Source: Vibrio rumoiensis (GTDB lineage: Bacteria > Pseudomonadota > Gammaproteobacteria > Enterobacterales > Vibrionaceae). Taken from it: DNA of 64,000 bases. The stretch covers positions 744,001 through 808,000 of the forward strand of contig NZ_AP018685.1 of the NCBI RefSeq assembly GCF_002218045.2. Direction: 5' to 3'. The translations under genes were made by a program, and so were the position numbers. Below the pieces are notes generated by a model, which was not told the DNA's origin, searched no databases, and saw only the letters and a list, made by a program, of their open reading frames with translations. Below are positions 1 through 8,597 of this stretch, piece by piece. The first letter of the stretch is position 1; the number at the start of each line of letters is the position of its first letter.

Positions 1-1
1 A

Positions 2-319
2 GATGGCGATAAAGCACTGTTGGATATCATTCCAGATATTAACAACTCTGACCCTGAAGTCTCGACGCAAGATAACGATATTAAGTCGTCTTTGATTGAT
101 TGGTTGGACGAGCTTAATCCGAAACAAAAAGAAGTTTTGGCACGACGCTTTGGTCTTTTAGGCTATGAGCCATCCACTTTAGAAGAAGTCGGTCGTGAAA
201 TTAATTTAACTCGTGAGCGAGTTCGTCAAATCCAAGTGGAAGGTTTACGTCGATTAAGAGAGATCTTAATGAAACAAGGCTTGAGCATGGAATCATTATT
301 TGATGCTGAATACGATTAA
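2..319 (+). CDS. rpoS: RNA polymerase sigma factor RpoS, C-terminal part (5' truncated by window edge)
   Basis: This is the last 105 codons of the stationary-phase/general stress sigma factor; the frame is open to the left edge, so the start lies outside the window. The visible part is sigma region 4: an acidic linker, then a segment reading NPKQKEVLARRFGLLGYE and the region 4.2 helix-turn-helix (LTRERVRQIQVEGLRRL) that contacts the -35 element. It closely resembles the E. coli RpoS C-terminus. Its neighbour is convergent mutS, the usual gammaproteobacterial rpoS-mutS arrangement. A strong hairpin follows 24 bases after the stop. Confidence 0.96.
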   Translation, partial: DGDKALLDIIPDINNSDPEVSTQDNDIKSSLIDWLDELNPKQKEVLARRFGLLGYEPSTLEEVGREINLTRERVRQIQVEGLRRLREILMKQGLSMESLFDAEYD

Positions 320-342
320 TTGAGCCAATATTGCAAAATAAC

Positions 343-370
343 AAGGGAAGCCATATGGCTTCCCTTTTTT
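343..370. terminator. Intrinsic terminator between convergent rpoS and mutS
   Basis: A 10-bp perfect stem (AAGGGAAGCC at 343-352, GGCTTCCCTT at 357-366) with an ATAT loop is followed by a T run on the plus strand. It probably ends rpoS and, given its position between convergent genes, may also serve mutS; the T tract on the minus side is weaker. Confidence 0.85.
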
Positions 371-384
371 GTTTTATCTGTAAA

Positions 385-3018
385 TTACATTAACGTTTTC
401 AATCGATAAAGTGCGTCCAAAGCTTCCCGTGGACTCAGGTCATCAGGATTAATCTGTGTTAAGGCTTGTTCTACTTCACTGATTTCTGGAATGAGACTTA
501 ACTGTTGCTCAACCGTTTGATTGGACACGTTTTGAAGCGATTGAGGTGAGTTACCTTGTTCCGCTTTTTGGTGTCCGAGCGCTTCTAATTGTTGCAGTTT
601 AACCTTAGCCTGTTTGATCACCGATTTAGGCACACCAGCTAAACTGGCCACCGCAAGGCCATAAGATTTACTCGCCGCTCCTTCTTGAACCGCATGCATA
701 AAGGCAATGCTATCACCGTGTTCAATCGCATCTAAATGCACATTTGCAAGATGATCAATTTGGTTTGGTAACTCGGTTAATTCAAAATAGTGAGTGGCAA
801 ATAACGTCATAGCATGAATTTTAGTGGCGAGCCAATCTGCACTTGCCCAGGCTAATGACAGACCATCATAAGTACTGGTACCACGACCAATTTCATCCAT
901 CAATACTAGGCTGTTTTGGGTTGCATTATGCAAAATATTTGCTGTCTCTGTCATTTCAACCATGAACGTTGATCGTCCTGACGCAAGGTCATCTTGCGCG
1001 CCAATTCGCGTGAAGATACGGTCAATCGACCCAATCGTCGCTGCTTCTGCTGGCACATAGCTACCAATGTGCGCGAGTAAAGCAATCAATGCCGTTTGGC
1101 GCATATAGGTTGATTTACCGCCCATGTTTGGCCCTGTAATGATCAGCATTTGGCGCTTAGCATTAAGCTCGACCGGGTTGGCAATAAATGGCACATCGAG
1201 TACTTGTTCAACCACAGGGTGGCGACCTGCATCAATATGTAATTCAGCATTACTAGTGAGTGTTGGGCGACAGTAATTCAGAGAATCAGCACGTTCAGCG
1301 AGACTTTGTAATACATCTAATTGAGATAAAGAGGCCGCCAGTTCTTGTAAATGTTCTAGGTGCGGCATTAATAAATCAAATAACTCTTCCCATAAGCGCT
1401 TCTCTAGTGCCAGAGCCTTTGATTTTGAATTAAGGACTTTATCTTCGTGCTCTTTTAATTCTGGAATGATGTAACGTTCAGCATTTTTTAACGTTTGGCG
1501 ACGCACATAATGAGGCGGCACTAAATGGCTTTGCCCTCGGCTTACTTGAATGAAGAAACCATGCACATTGTTATAACCAACTTTTAAGCTATCGATGCCG
1601 TGACGCTCGCGTTCCTCTGCTTCCATCTTATCTAAGTATTCAGTCGCACCATCCGCTAAATTTCTCAGTTCATCTAACTCTGCATGGTAGCCTTCTGCTA
1701 ATACCCCGCCATCTCGGATCACTACGGGTGGGTTTTCTTTGATGGCGCGTTCGAGTAATGAACAGATCTCATCCATCGGTAAGCACGCTTTAGCCAGTTT
1801 TTGTAAATAATGGTGTTCGAAGCTTTGGGTAATGTTGCTTAATTCAGGCAATTGCTGCATGGCATTACGTAAGCGCGCTAAGTCGCGTGGCCGAGCCGAA
1901 CGTAGCGCCAAACGGGCTAAGATGCGCTCTATATCACCAATACTTTTTAAGTTAGGGTGTAATTCAGCAAAGTAGGCGTTATCTTTAATTTCAGTAATCG
2001 CATCAAGACGTTGATTCAGTATGTCGTTGTTGCGCATTGGCTGATGCAACCAACGTTTGAACATACGACTTCCCATTGGGGTGGCGGTTTTATCGAGTAC
2101 TTCCGCCAATGTGTTATCTGTGCCACCGGCTAGGTTATGGGTGATCTCTAAATTACGGCGAGTGGCGGCATCTAAGATCACCGACTCATCTTGGCGATCA
2201 AGGGTCAAAGAACGAATGTGCGGCAGCGCAGTACGTTGAGTATCTTTCACATATTGGATCAGGCACCCAGCTGCACATAAACCAAGCTTGGCATTTTCAA
2301 CCCCAAAACCAACCAGATCTTTCGTACCAAATTGCATATTAAGCTGCTGCTTGGCAGTGTTTAATTCAAACTCCCAAATCGGACGGCGGCGTTGACCTTT
2401 TGATCTCTCAAGTAATGAGGTGGCTTCAAAGTCTTCTGGGTATAACAACTCTTTTGGCGAGGTGCGTTGAAGCTCGGCCTGCATCGACTCATAGGTTTCT
2501 GGTTCGCATAATTGGAAGCGACCTGATGTCATGTCTAATGTGGCATAGCCAAATTTATCACCTTGTTGGTAAATCGCGGCAACGAGGTTATCAATACGCT
2601 CTGGTAATAATGCTTCGTCCGTGACGGTACCAGGAGTGACAATTCGTACCACTTTTCTTTCAACAGGGCCTTTGCTGGTGGCTGGGTCTCCAATTTGTTC
2701 GCAAATCGCGACCGATTCACCAAGCTGAACTAATTTGGCTAAGTAACCTTCAACCGCATGAAAGGGAACGCCTGCCATAGGAATCGGTTCGCCAGCTGAA
2801 GCGCCTCGCTTAGTGAGGGATATATCGAGCAATTGTGAGGCACGTTTGGCATCATCGTAGAATAATTCATAGAAATCGCCCATACGATAAAACAGTAAAA
2901 TATCTGGATTTTCTGCTTTTAAACGCAAGTACTGCTGCATCATTGGAGTATGAGTTTCTGATTTGGCCACGCTTACCACCCGAGGTTGTGTTGAAACATA
3001 TAAGTTATAGCCCGACAT
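385..3018 (-). CDS. mutS: DNA mismatch repair protein MutS
   Basis: MutS recognises base mismatches and small loops and, with MutL, starts methyl-directed repair. Near the N-terminus is the mismatch-reading F-x-E motif (in GDFYELFYDD); the C-terminal third has the ABC-type ATPase with Walker A GPNMGGKST, then the DEIGRGTSTYDG signature and the FATHYFEL region. Length is about 877 residues against 853-862 in relatives. The start is uncertain: ATG at 3018 is used here, while ATG at 3030 and an in-frame TTG at 3045 are also open, and none has a good ribosome-binding site. Family conservation begins only at HTPMMQQ, about 21 residues in. It is downstream of and co-oriented with the TRAP genes, separated by a hairpin. 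Confidence 0.97.
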   Translation of the reverse strand: MSGYNLYVSTQPRVVSVAKSETHTPMMQQYLRLKAENPDILLFYRMGDFYELFYDDAKRASQLLDISLTKRGASAGEPIPMAGVPFHAVEGYLAKLVQLGESVAICEQIGDPATSKGPVERKVVRIVTPGTVTDEALLPERIDNLVAAIYQQGDKFGYATLDMTSGRFQLCEPETYESMQAELQRTSPKELLYPEDFEATSLLERSKGQRRRPIWEFELNTAKQQLNMQFGTKDLVGFGVENAKLGLCAAGCLIQYVKDTQRTALPHIRSLTLDRQDESVILDAATRRNLEITHNLAGGTDNTLAEVLDKTATPMGSRMFKRWLHQPMRNNDILNQRLDAITEIKDNAYFAELHPNLKSIGDIERILARLALRSARPRDLARLRNAMQQLPELSNITQSFEHHYLQKLAKACLPMDEICSLLERAIKENPPVVIRDGGVLAEGYHAELDELRNLADGATEYLDKMEAEERERHGIDSLKVGYNNVHGFFIQVSRGQSHLVPPHYVRRQTLKNAERYIIPELKEHEDKVLNSKSKALALEKRLWEELFDLLMPHLEHLQELAASLSQLDVLQSLAERADSLNYCRPTLTSNAELHIDAGRHPVVEQVLDVPFIANPVELNAKRQMLIITGPNMGGKSTYMRQTALIALLAHIGSYVPAEAATIGSIDRIFTRIGAQDDLASGRSTFMVEMTETANILHNATQNSLVLMDEIGRGTSTYDGLSLAWASADWLATKIHAMTLFATHYFELTELPNQIDHLANVHLDAIEHGDSIAFMHAVQEGAASKSYGLAVASLAGVPKSVIKQAKVKLQQLEALGHQKAEQGNSPQSLQNVSNQTVEQQLSLIPEISEVEQALTQINPDDLSPREALDALYRLKTLM

Positions 3019-3047
3019 GATATTTTTCATACCAATAGAAAGCAATG

Positions 3048-3082
3048 AAAATGGCCCAGTTCATGCTGAAGTGGGCCATTTT
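3048..3082. terminator. Hairpin between TRAP permease gene and mutS
   Basis: An 11-bp perfect inverted repeat (AAAATGGCCCA at 3048-3058, TGGGCCATTTT at 3072-3082) lies between the two minus-strand genes. Read on the minus strand only four Ts follow the GC-rich part, so it is a weak intrinsic terminator for the TRAP operon or an mRNA-stabilising structure. It sits only about 20-30 bases before the likely mutS start. Confidence 0.6.
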
Positions 3083-3123
3083 TAATATGGGTATAAATTT
3101 TTATGTTCGATTTAATCGTTGAT

Positions 3124-5013
3124 TTAGGATAATGCCGGTTCCGCTCGCTTGGCATTAAGCACCATAATTACCGTCACTAATACAATGCACACTAGGCGAT
3201 AAATATCATCAGTAAACAAAATCCCTAGCGCTAAGATGAGTAATAAACCACGTTCAACCGCATTTAGTGTTTTGATCAAACGTCCTTCAATTCCTCCGGC
3301 AAAAGCAAAGATCAAGCCTAATGTTGTGATCACGCCAATTAAGAAGTGAGTGAACTCGCCGTCGATCCAGATTAACCCAGAGAACGCCATCATTGCCGGA
3401 ATAATAAAGAAGCCTTGTGCCAGTTTGAAGGCTTGAATGGCAGACTTCATTGGGGAGGCTCCTGCAATCCCTGCACCCGCAAATGCAGCTAGAGCAATAG
3501 GTGGCGTGACATTTGAGGTTTGGGATAACCAAAACACAATCATGTGCGCGGTGAGTAAGCCTAATCCAAAATCATTGAGCGCAGGTACGGCCATTACTGA
3601 TAACACAATATACGCGGCGGTTACAGGAAGCCCCATTCCTAAGATTACTGCGGCAATGGCAATTAAACCTAATGCTGACCACAAGTAGCCGCCCGATAGC
3701 GCAATTAAGAATTGAGTGAACTGTAATCCAATACCGGTTTGCCCAACCACACCAACGACAATACCCGCGGTCGCACAAGCAATTGAAATAGGCACGGCAG
3801 AGGTTGCGCCTTCTTTTAAACCTTGTAGAAAAACAGGGAACGTAATACGGCTGTGTTTTCTTAACATGGCGGCGACTAAAATCGCAGCACATCCGGCAAT
3901 ACCAACCAATACTGGAGAGTAGCTCATTAATAATAAAGTGGTAATGAAGACCAGTGGCACGAGAAAATGCCAACCATTTTTCATGACTACTCCGATTTTT
4001 TCAGTGACGCTCATGCCTTGTAAACCAAGCTTACATGCCATTAAATGAACATAGAGCAGGGTGCTAGCAAAGTAGAGAATGGCAGGCGCAATGGATACCA
4101 GTAAAATATCGCTGTAGGGAATACCAGTAAACTGCGCCATTACAAATGCACCAGCCCCCATTACTGGCGGCATAATTTGCCCTCCGGTTGAGGCTGCAGC
4201 TTCAATGCCAGCCGCTTGCTCTGGTTTATAGCCGAGCTTTTTCATCATAGGAATCGTTAAAGCGCCAGTGGTTACCGTGTTAGCAATTGCAGAGCCAGAA
4301 ATTGAACCTAAAGCTGCTGAAGCCAAAACACTGGCTTTAGCTGGACCGCCTCGATATTTACCCGCCACCGCGAAGGCAGCATCAATGAAAAATTGCCCCG
4401 CGCCAGTGACTTGTAAAAATGCACCAAATAACACAAACATAAACACTACCCCGGCAGCAATCGCAAGTGGGGCACCGAACACGCCGTTAGTCGAGAAAAT
4501 ATGAAATCGGATGACTTCTTCGAGGGAAAAACCTTTACTGGCAACGCCTGCTGGTAAGGCATCCCCAAAGAATGCGTAAGCTAAAAATAACCCAGCAATA
4601 AATACCATGACAAAGCCGACAGTGCGACGAGTTGCTTCTAGCAGAGCAACAATTAGAACCACGCCTGCAAGTTGATCAATAGGCTGTAAACCATCCAATA
4701 AAAAGCTGATGTCGTCGTAGTCAAAAATACTGATTTGATAAGTTGCCCAGCACGTCGCTACGATCAATACCAGATCAATCAACCGTGAGCATAAATAAAG
4801 TCCGATTGGTTTATTTTCTGGCTTGAGCAATGGGTAGAGTAAGAAAGCTAAAGTAAGAATCCAGGCTAGGTGAATTGGGCGAAAAACAGGTGCGGATAAA
4901 GTGGGTTGTAGACCTTGCCATACTTGAAAAACAGATAAGCCAACAGCGACCACCGCAGCAAAAAAGACAAACCCATCAGTTATGGTTTGGCTAAGCGGTT
5001 TGGATTGTGTCAT
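3124..5013 (-). CDS. TRAP transporter fused permease (TAXI type, 4TM/12TM fusion)
   Basis: This is the membrane component of a tripartite ATP-independent periplasmic transporter, which uses an ion gradient to import substrates captured by a periplasmic receptor. The protein is about 629 residues and almost wholly hydrophobic. An N-terminal part corresponds to the small DctQ-like 4TM subunit; a long DctM-like 12TM part follows, with Gly/Ala-rich segments (GSISGSAIANT; GAGAGIAGASP). Start: an in-frame frame extends to 5073, but ATG at 5013 has a good ribosome-binding site (CGGAG, six bases upstream) and gives a sensible N-terminus (MTQSKPLSQ). The TAXI receptor gene is just upstream with a hairpin in the gap. 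Related TAXI systems carry small organic acids such as glutamate; the substrate here is not readable. Confidence 0.9.
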   Translation of the reverse strand: MTQSKPLSQTITDGFVFFAAVVAVGLSVFQVWQGLQPTLSAPVFRPIHLAWILTLAFLLYPLLKPENKPIGLYLCSRLIDLVLIVATCWATYQISIFDYDDISFLLDGLQPIDQLAGVVLIVALLEATRRTVGFVMVFIAGLFLAYAFFGDALPAGVASKGFSLEEVIRFHIFSTNGVFGAPLAIAAGVVFMFVLFGAFLQVTGAGQFFIDAAFAVAGKYRGGPAKASVLASAALGSISGSAIANTVTTGALTIPMMKKLGYKPEQAAGIEAAASTGGQIMPPVMGAGAFVMAQFTGIPYSDILLVSIAPAILYFASTLLYVHLMACKLGLQGMSVTEKIGVVMKNGWHFLVPLVFITTLLLMSYSPVLVGIAGCAAILVAAMLRKHSRITFPVFLQGLKEGATSAVPISIACATAGIVVGVVGQTGIGLQFTQFLIALSGGYLWSALGLIAIAAVILGMGLPVTAAYIVLSVMAVPALNDFGLGLLTAHMIVFWLSQTSNVTPPIALAAFAGAGIAGASPMKSAIQAFKLAQGFFIIPAMMAFSGLIWIDGEFTHFLIGVITTLGLIFAFAGGIEGRLIKTLNAVERGLLLILALGILFTDDIYRLVCIVLVTVIMVLNAKRAEPALS

Positions 5014-5064
5014 TTCAAACTCCGTATGAAAAAACAGGTTTAGTAGTTGAAGCAATAAGGGGTT

Positions 5065-5090
5065 AAGCGGCAACTGTCACATTGCCGCTT
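5065..5090. repeat. Intercistronic hairpin between TAXI receptor and TRAP permease genes
   Basis: A 9-bp perfect inverted repeat (AAGCGGCAA at 5065-5073, TTGCCGCTT at 5082-5090) with an 8-base loop falls in the 93-base gap after the receptor stop. There is no T tract on the minus strand. By analogy with other binding-protein operons it may protect the receptor mRNA 3' end and so raise receptor over permease. Confidence 0.65.
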
Positions 5091-5106
5091 CAGTACTAAG
5101 GTAGTG

Positions 5107-6042
5107 TTACTTCTTCATTTGTTCATCAAGGTATTGCTGCGCACCGGGATGCAGCGCAATGCCTGAGAGTTTGTTCATATTTTCAAGGGTTGTGAATTTA
5201 GTGACTCCAACCACTTGGCGAATTTTCTTCATGTTATCAAACGCCACTTTGGTCATTTCATAGGCTTGTTCTTTTGGCATGTTTTTATTCACAACCAACA
5301 CATTCCATACTGCTGGTGTCGTAAATGCTGGGACATTTTTGTAGGTTTCGGCAGGCGCTTCTAATGGCTGATAGGATGGGTTGGCTGCTATGATTTTTTT
5401 CATTTCTTCATCGCTAAATGACAAGATACGAATTTTACGTGTTAAGGCTAATTCGGTAATAGCACCGACACCTAAACTCCCAACGATCACGCCGGCATCA
5501 ATTTGTCCATTAGCTAATGCGTTAGTCGTGGCGGTATAGTTAAGTGACTGGGGTTTTACATCACTTTCATTAATGCCTAGTGTGCTTAAAATATTGACCG
5601 CGCTAACACGAGTCCCCGAACCTGGTGCGCCGAGAGAAATTCGTTTACCTTTTAGATCCGCAATCGATTTGATATCGGAATCGGCTGGCACCATAAATTG
5701 AACTGCATTTGGGTAAAGTGCAAAGAGAACCGAAACATCCATCTTTCTTGGAAATGGTTTTACACCTTCATTGGCTTGTAAAACGACATTGCCTTGAGCT
5801 ATCCCAACCAGTTGTTTACCTGTTGCGACCTTGATGGTGTTTTCTACGGAGGCGGCGGTTACCTCAGCACGCATATCAAAATCATCAATATTCTCACTCC
5901 AGATTTTGGCTAAAATGCCACCAAGTGGGTAATATGTACCGCTTTGGCTGCCAGTTCCTATTGTATAGCTAGCCGCAAAAACGGGGATGGAAACCGCAAG
6001 CGATAGTGCAACTAGGGTTTGTTTAGCAAATTTCTTTAACAT
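5107..6042 (-). CDS. TAXI family TRAP transporter solute-binding protein
   Basis: This is the periplasmic receptor of the TRAP system encoded downstream. The 311-residue product starts with a clear Sec signal peptide (MLKKFAKQTL, hydrophobic core, cleavage probably near Ala23-Ala24). The mature protein opens with the TAXI-family pattern YTIGTGSQSGTYYPLGG and contains KGKRISLGAPGSGTR, typical of the ligand-binding fold. The ATG at 6042 has a good ribosome-binding site (GGGAAG). Transcription would begin in 6043-6227, which it shares with divergent pncC. The ligand cannot be told from sequence. Confidence 0.92.
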   Translation of the reverse strand: MLKKFAKQTLVALSLAVSIPVFAASYTIGTGSQSGTYYPLGGILAKIWSENIDDFDMRAEVTAASVENTIKVATGKQLVGIAQGNVVLQANEGVKPFPRKMDVSVLFALYPNAVQFMVPADSDIKSIADLKGKRISLGAPGSGTRVSAVNILSTLGINESDVKPQSLNYTATTNALANGQIDAGVIVGSLGVGAITELALTRKIRILSFSDEEMKKIIAANPSYQPLEAPAETYKNVPAFTTPAVWNVLVVNKNMPKEQAYEMTKVAFDNMKKIRQVVGVTKFTTLENMNKLSGIALHPGAQQYLDEQMKK

Positions 6043-6227
6043 GGTAACTTCCCTTTTTCGTTATAAAGTAAATCTAGATGAACGACTTTATTGAGTATAG
6101 AGTGAATTGGCTTGTGAAATACTTGTTAATTTTGTGAGTGTGATTTCTAACAATGAATTACAACAAAAAGTTAAGTAGTGTCACAAAATTGACCACATTT
6201 ATTATTAGCAATAAAAGAGAATAGAGC

Positions 6228-6731
6228 ATGAATTTATCGGAATTACATATTCTTAGTAAACGAGTTGGTATCAAATTGAAACAGCAATCTCATTTATTAG
6301 TCACCGCGGAATCGTGTACAGGCGGTGGCATTGCAACGGCGATTACTGAAGTATCTGGTAGCTCTGCTTGGTTTGACCGCGCCTTTGTGACTTATAGTAA
6401 TGAAGCTAAAATGGAAATGCTGCAAGTTTCAGAATCAACACTTCAACAATTTGGTGCGGTAAGTGAAGAGACAGTAAAAGAAATGGCTCTTGGTGCTTTG
6501 CAATATTCAAGAGGGACATATGCCATATCAGTCAGTGGGATTGCAGGGCCAACAGGAGGAACCGATGAAAAACCCGTTGGAACCGTTTGTTTTGCTTGGG
6601 CCAATACACAAGGGGAGTTAGAGATTGAAACGATGAATTTTAATGGCAGTCGTGAAGAAGTAAGACTTCAAGCTTGCTGGCATGCATTAGAGCATTTAGA
6701 AGACATGTTAGATAAAACCGAGCAAATGTGA
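6228..6731 (+). CDS. pncC: Nicotinamide-nucleotide amidohydrolase PncC (CinA C-terminal domain family)
   Basis: The enzyme deamidates nicotinamide mononucleotide to nicotinate mononucleotide in NAD recycling. The 167-residue protein is the stand-alone CinA C-terminal domain. It carries the ESCTGGG motif (about residues 28-34) with the family's conserved serine, and the later SGIAGPTGGTDEKPVGTV loop. It lies directly upstream of recA, as E. coli ygaD/pncC does. Length matches the family; E. coli PncC is 165 residues. Confidence 0.93.
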   Translation: MNLSELHILSKRVGIKLKQQSHLLVTAESCTGGGIATAITEVSGSSAWFDRAFVTYSNEAKMEMLQVSESTLQQFGAVSEETVKEMALGALQYSRGTYAISVSGIAGPTGGTDEKPVGTVCFAWANTQGELEIETMNFNGSREEVRLQACWHALEHLEDMLDKTEQM

Positions 6732-6770
6732 GCGAAAAAAATTTAAAAGTAAAAAAATCATATACAGGTG

Positions 6771-6798
6771 TGGACACTGTACAAACAAACAGTATAAT
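6771..6798 (+). promoter_or_regulatory. recA promoter with overlapping LexA (SOS) box
   Basis: A -35 element TGGACA (6771-6776) and a perfect -10 TATAAT (6793-6798) are separated by 16 bases. That spacer is exactly a LexA operator core: CTG, ten bases, CAG (6777-6792), extended to ACTGTACAAACAAACAGT. LexA bound here would block RNA polymerase, as at E. coli recA. The predicted transcript starts near 6805. Confidence 0.9.
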
Positions 6799-6849
6799 GA
6801 GTGCATCTTTACAAGAACAAGTTTAACGCATCTGATAGGTGGAATTAGA

Positions 6850-7896
6850 ATGGACGAGAACAAACAAAAGGCTCTAGCGGCGGCACTTGGCCAAATCGAA
6901 AAACAATTTGGCAAAGGCTCAATTATGAAATTGGGTGATAACCGCACGATGGACGTGGAAACTATTTCTACAGGCTCTCTTGCTTTGGATATCGCATTAG
7001 GTGCGGGCGGCTTACCAATGGGACGTATCGTTGAAGTATATGGCCCTGAAAGTTCAGGTAAAACAACCTTAACATTAGAATTAATCGCAGCAGCACAACG
7101 TGTTGGTAAAACCTGTGCTTTTATTGATGCAGAGCATGCGCTAGACCCTATCTACGCTCAGAAGCTTGGTGTCAATATTAATGATCTTCTTGTTTCTCAG
7201 CCAGATACTGGTGAGCAAGCACTTGAAATTTGTGATGCGCTTGCTCGTTCTGGTGCTATTGATGTTTTGGTTATTGACTCAGTAGCAGCATTGACACCGA
7301 AAGCGGAAATTGAAGGTGAAATGGGCGATAGCCATATGGGGCTTCAAGCTCGTATGCTTTCTCAAGCCATGCGTAAATTAACGGGTAACCTAAAACAGTC
7401 TAACTGTATGGCAATTTTCATTAACCAAATTCGTATGAAAATTGGTGTGATGTTCGGTTCACCTGAGACCACAACCGGTGGTAACGCACTCAAATTCTAC
7501 GCATCTGTTCGTCTTGATATTCGCCGTACTGGTGCGATTAAAGATGGTGACGAAGTTGTTGGTAACGAAACTCGCATCAAAGTAGTGAAAAACAAAATTG
7601 CAGCACCGTTTAAGCAAGCTGAAACGCAAATTCTATATGGTAAAGGCTTTAACCGTGAAGGTGAGTTAATCGACCTAGGTGTGAAAAACAAACTGGTTGA
7701 GAAAGCGGGAGCATGGTACAGCTACCAAGGCGATAAAATTGGCCAAGGTAAAGCAAACTCTTGCAACTACTTACGTGAAAACCCAGCGATTGCACTAGAA
7801 ATTGATACTAAACTTCGTGAAATGTTATTAGCCCCAGTAGTTGCTGAAGGGGAAGCAGTTGAAGCTGCTGAAGTTGAATCTGGTGAAGAGTTTTAA
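6850..7896 (+). CDS. recA: Recombinase RecA
   Basis: RecA forms ATP-dependent filaments on single-stranded DNA, performs strand exchange and triggers LexA self-cleavage. The 348-residue protein has Walker A GPESSGKTT (residues 65-73), the DNA-binding L2 segment with FINQIRMKIGVMFG and SPETTTGGNALKFYAS, and the usual acidic C-terminus ending in ESGEEF. The ATG follows a GGTGGA ribosome-binding site. It has its own SOS promoter and terminator; recX follows 140 bases later. Confidence 0.99.
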   Translation: MDENKQKALAAALGQIEKQFGKGSIMKLGDNRTMDVETISTGSLALDIALGAGGLPMGRIVEVYGPESSGKTTLTLELIAAAQRVGKTCAFIDAEHALDPIYAQKLGVNINDLLVSQPDTGEQALEICDALARSGAIDVLVIDSVAALTPKAEIEGEMGDSHMGLQARMLSQAMRKLTGNLKQSNCMAIFINQIRMKIGVMFGSPETTTGGNALKFYASVRLDIRRTGAIKDGDEVVGNETRIKVVKNKIAAPFKQAETQILYGKGFNREGELIDLGVKNKLVEKAGAWYSYQGDKIGQGKANSCNYLRENPAIALEIDTKLREMLLAPVVAEGEAVEAAEVESGEEF

Positions 7897-7939
7897 TGAC
7901 TGACGCCATTTAAAGTCAGCAGAGAAAGAATCAAAATCA

Positions 7940-7965
7940 GCCCTACCTCCGAGTAGGGCTTTTTT
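7940..7965 (+). terminator. recA terminator
   Basis: Stem GCCCTAC (7940-7946) pairs with GTAGGGC (7953-7959), followed by six Ts. It lies between recA and recX, so recX is either expressed by read-through, as in E. coli, or from a weak promoter in the 70-base gap. Confidence 0.9.
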
Positions 7966-8036
7966 GTTACTTATTCTTGTTGTTACCTATTTATATTTAT
8001 CCAGTGTTACTACCAATATTAATCAGATGAATTGCC

Positions 8037-8501
8037 ATGTATCGAAAAAAAATGAAACTTTCTGCCCGAGAAGTGGCAGTACAATTGCTTAGTCGACGGG
8101 ACCATGGTGAATTTGAACTGAAACAAAAACTCAGTTTAAAAGAGTTCGAAGAACAAGATATTAATCAAGCGTTAGACTACTGTATATCGAACGGTTGGAT
8201 GGATGATCTTCGTTATGCGAAGAGCCAAATTCGGCAGCATGTATCGAAGGGGCATGGTAAACGGAGAATTCAGCAAGAGCTGAACCTGAAGCAGGTTGCC
8301 GATCATATTATTGAACAAGCGTTTGATGAAGAGCCGCAAGATTGGTTTGAGTTAGCAAAAGAAACTGCAGAAAAAAAGTTTAAAGGCCAAAAAGCTATCG
8401 ACCAAAAAGCTTACGCTAAACAGATACGTTTTCTACAATATCGCGGTTTTGATTTTGACCAAATTCATTACGCGTTATCCAGTTTTGAATCTCATGATTA
8501 A
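8037..8501 (+). CDS. recX: Regulatory protein RecX
   Basis: RecX caps and destabilises RecA filaments. The 154-residue protein is basic and helical, with the RecX-type tandem three-helix repeats: an opening EVAVQLLSRRDHGEFELKQKL, a middle region around YAKSQIRQHVSKGHGKRRIQQEL, and a last repeat around KQIRFLQYRGFDFDQI. ATG at 8037 is assumed; a second in-frame ATG (8052) is possible, and neither has a strong ribosome-binding site. Its position immediately after recA supports the call. Confidence 0.93.
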   Translation: MYRKKMKLSAREVAVQLLSRRDHGEFELKQKLSLKEFEEQDINQALDYCISNGWMDDLRYAKSQIRQHVSKGHGKRRIQQELNLKQVADHIIEQAFDEEPQDWFELAKETAEKKFKGQKAIDQKAYAKQIRFLQYRGFDFDQIHYALSSFESHD

Positions 8502-8597
8502 CCTCACCGAGTGGCCGATGGGAACTTGTTTTACTAACGAGTCATCATCCATTACAATGACGCAAAATTATACCTCGAATATTTCCGGAAGAATTGC

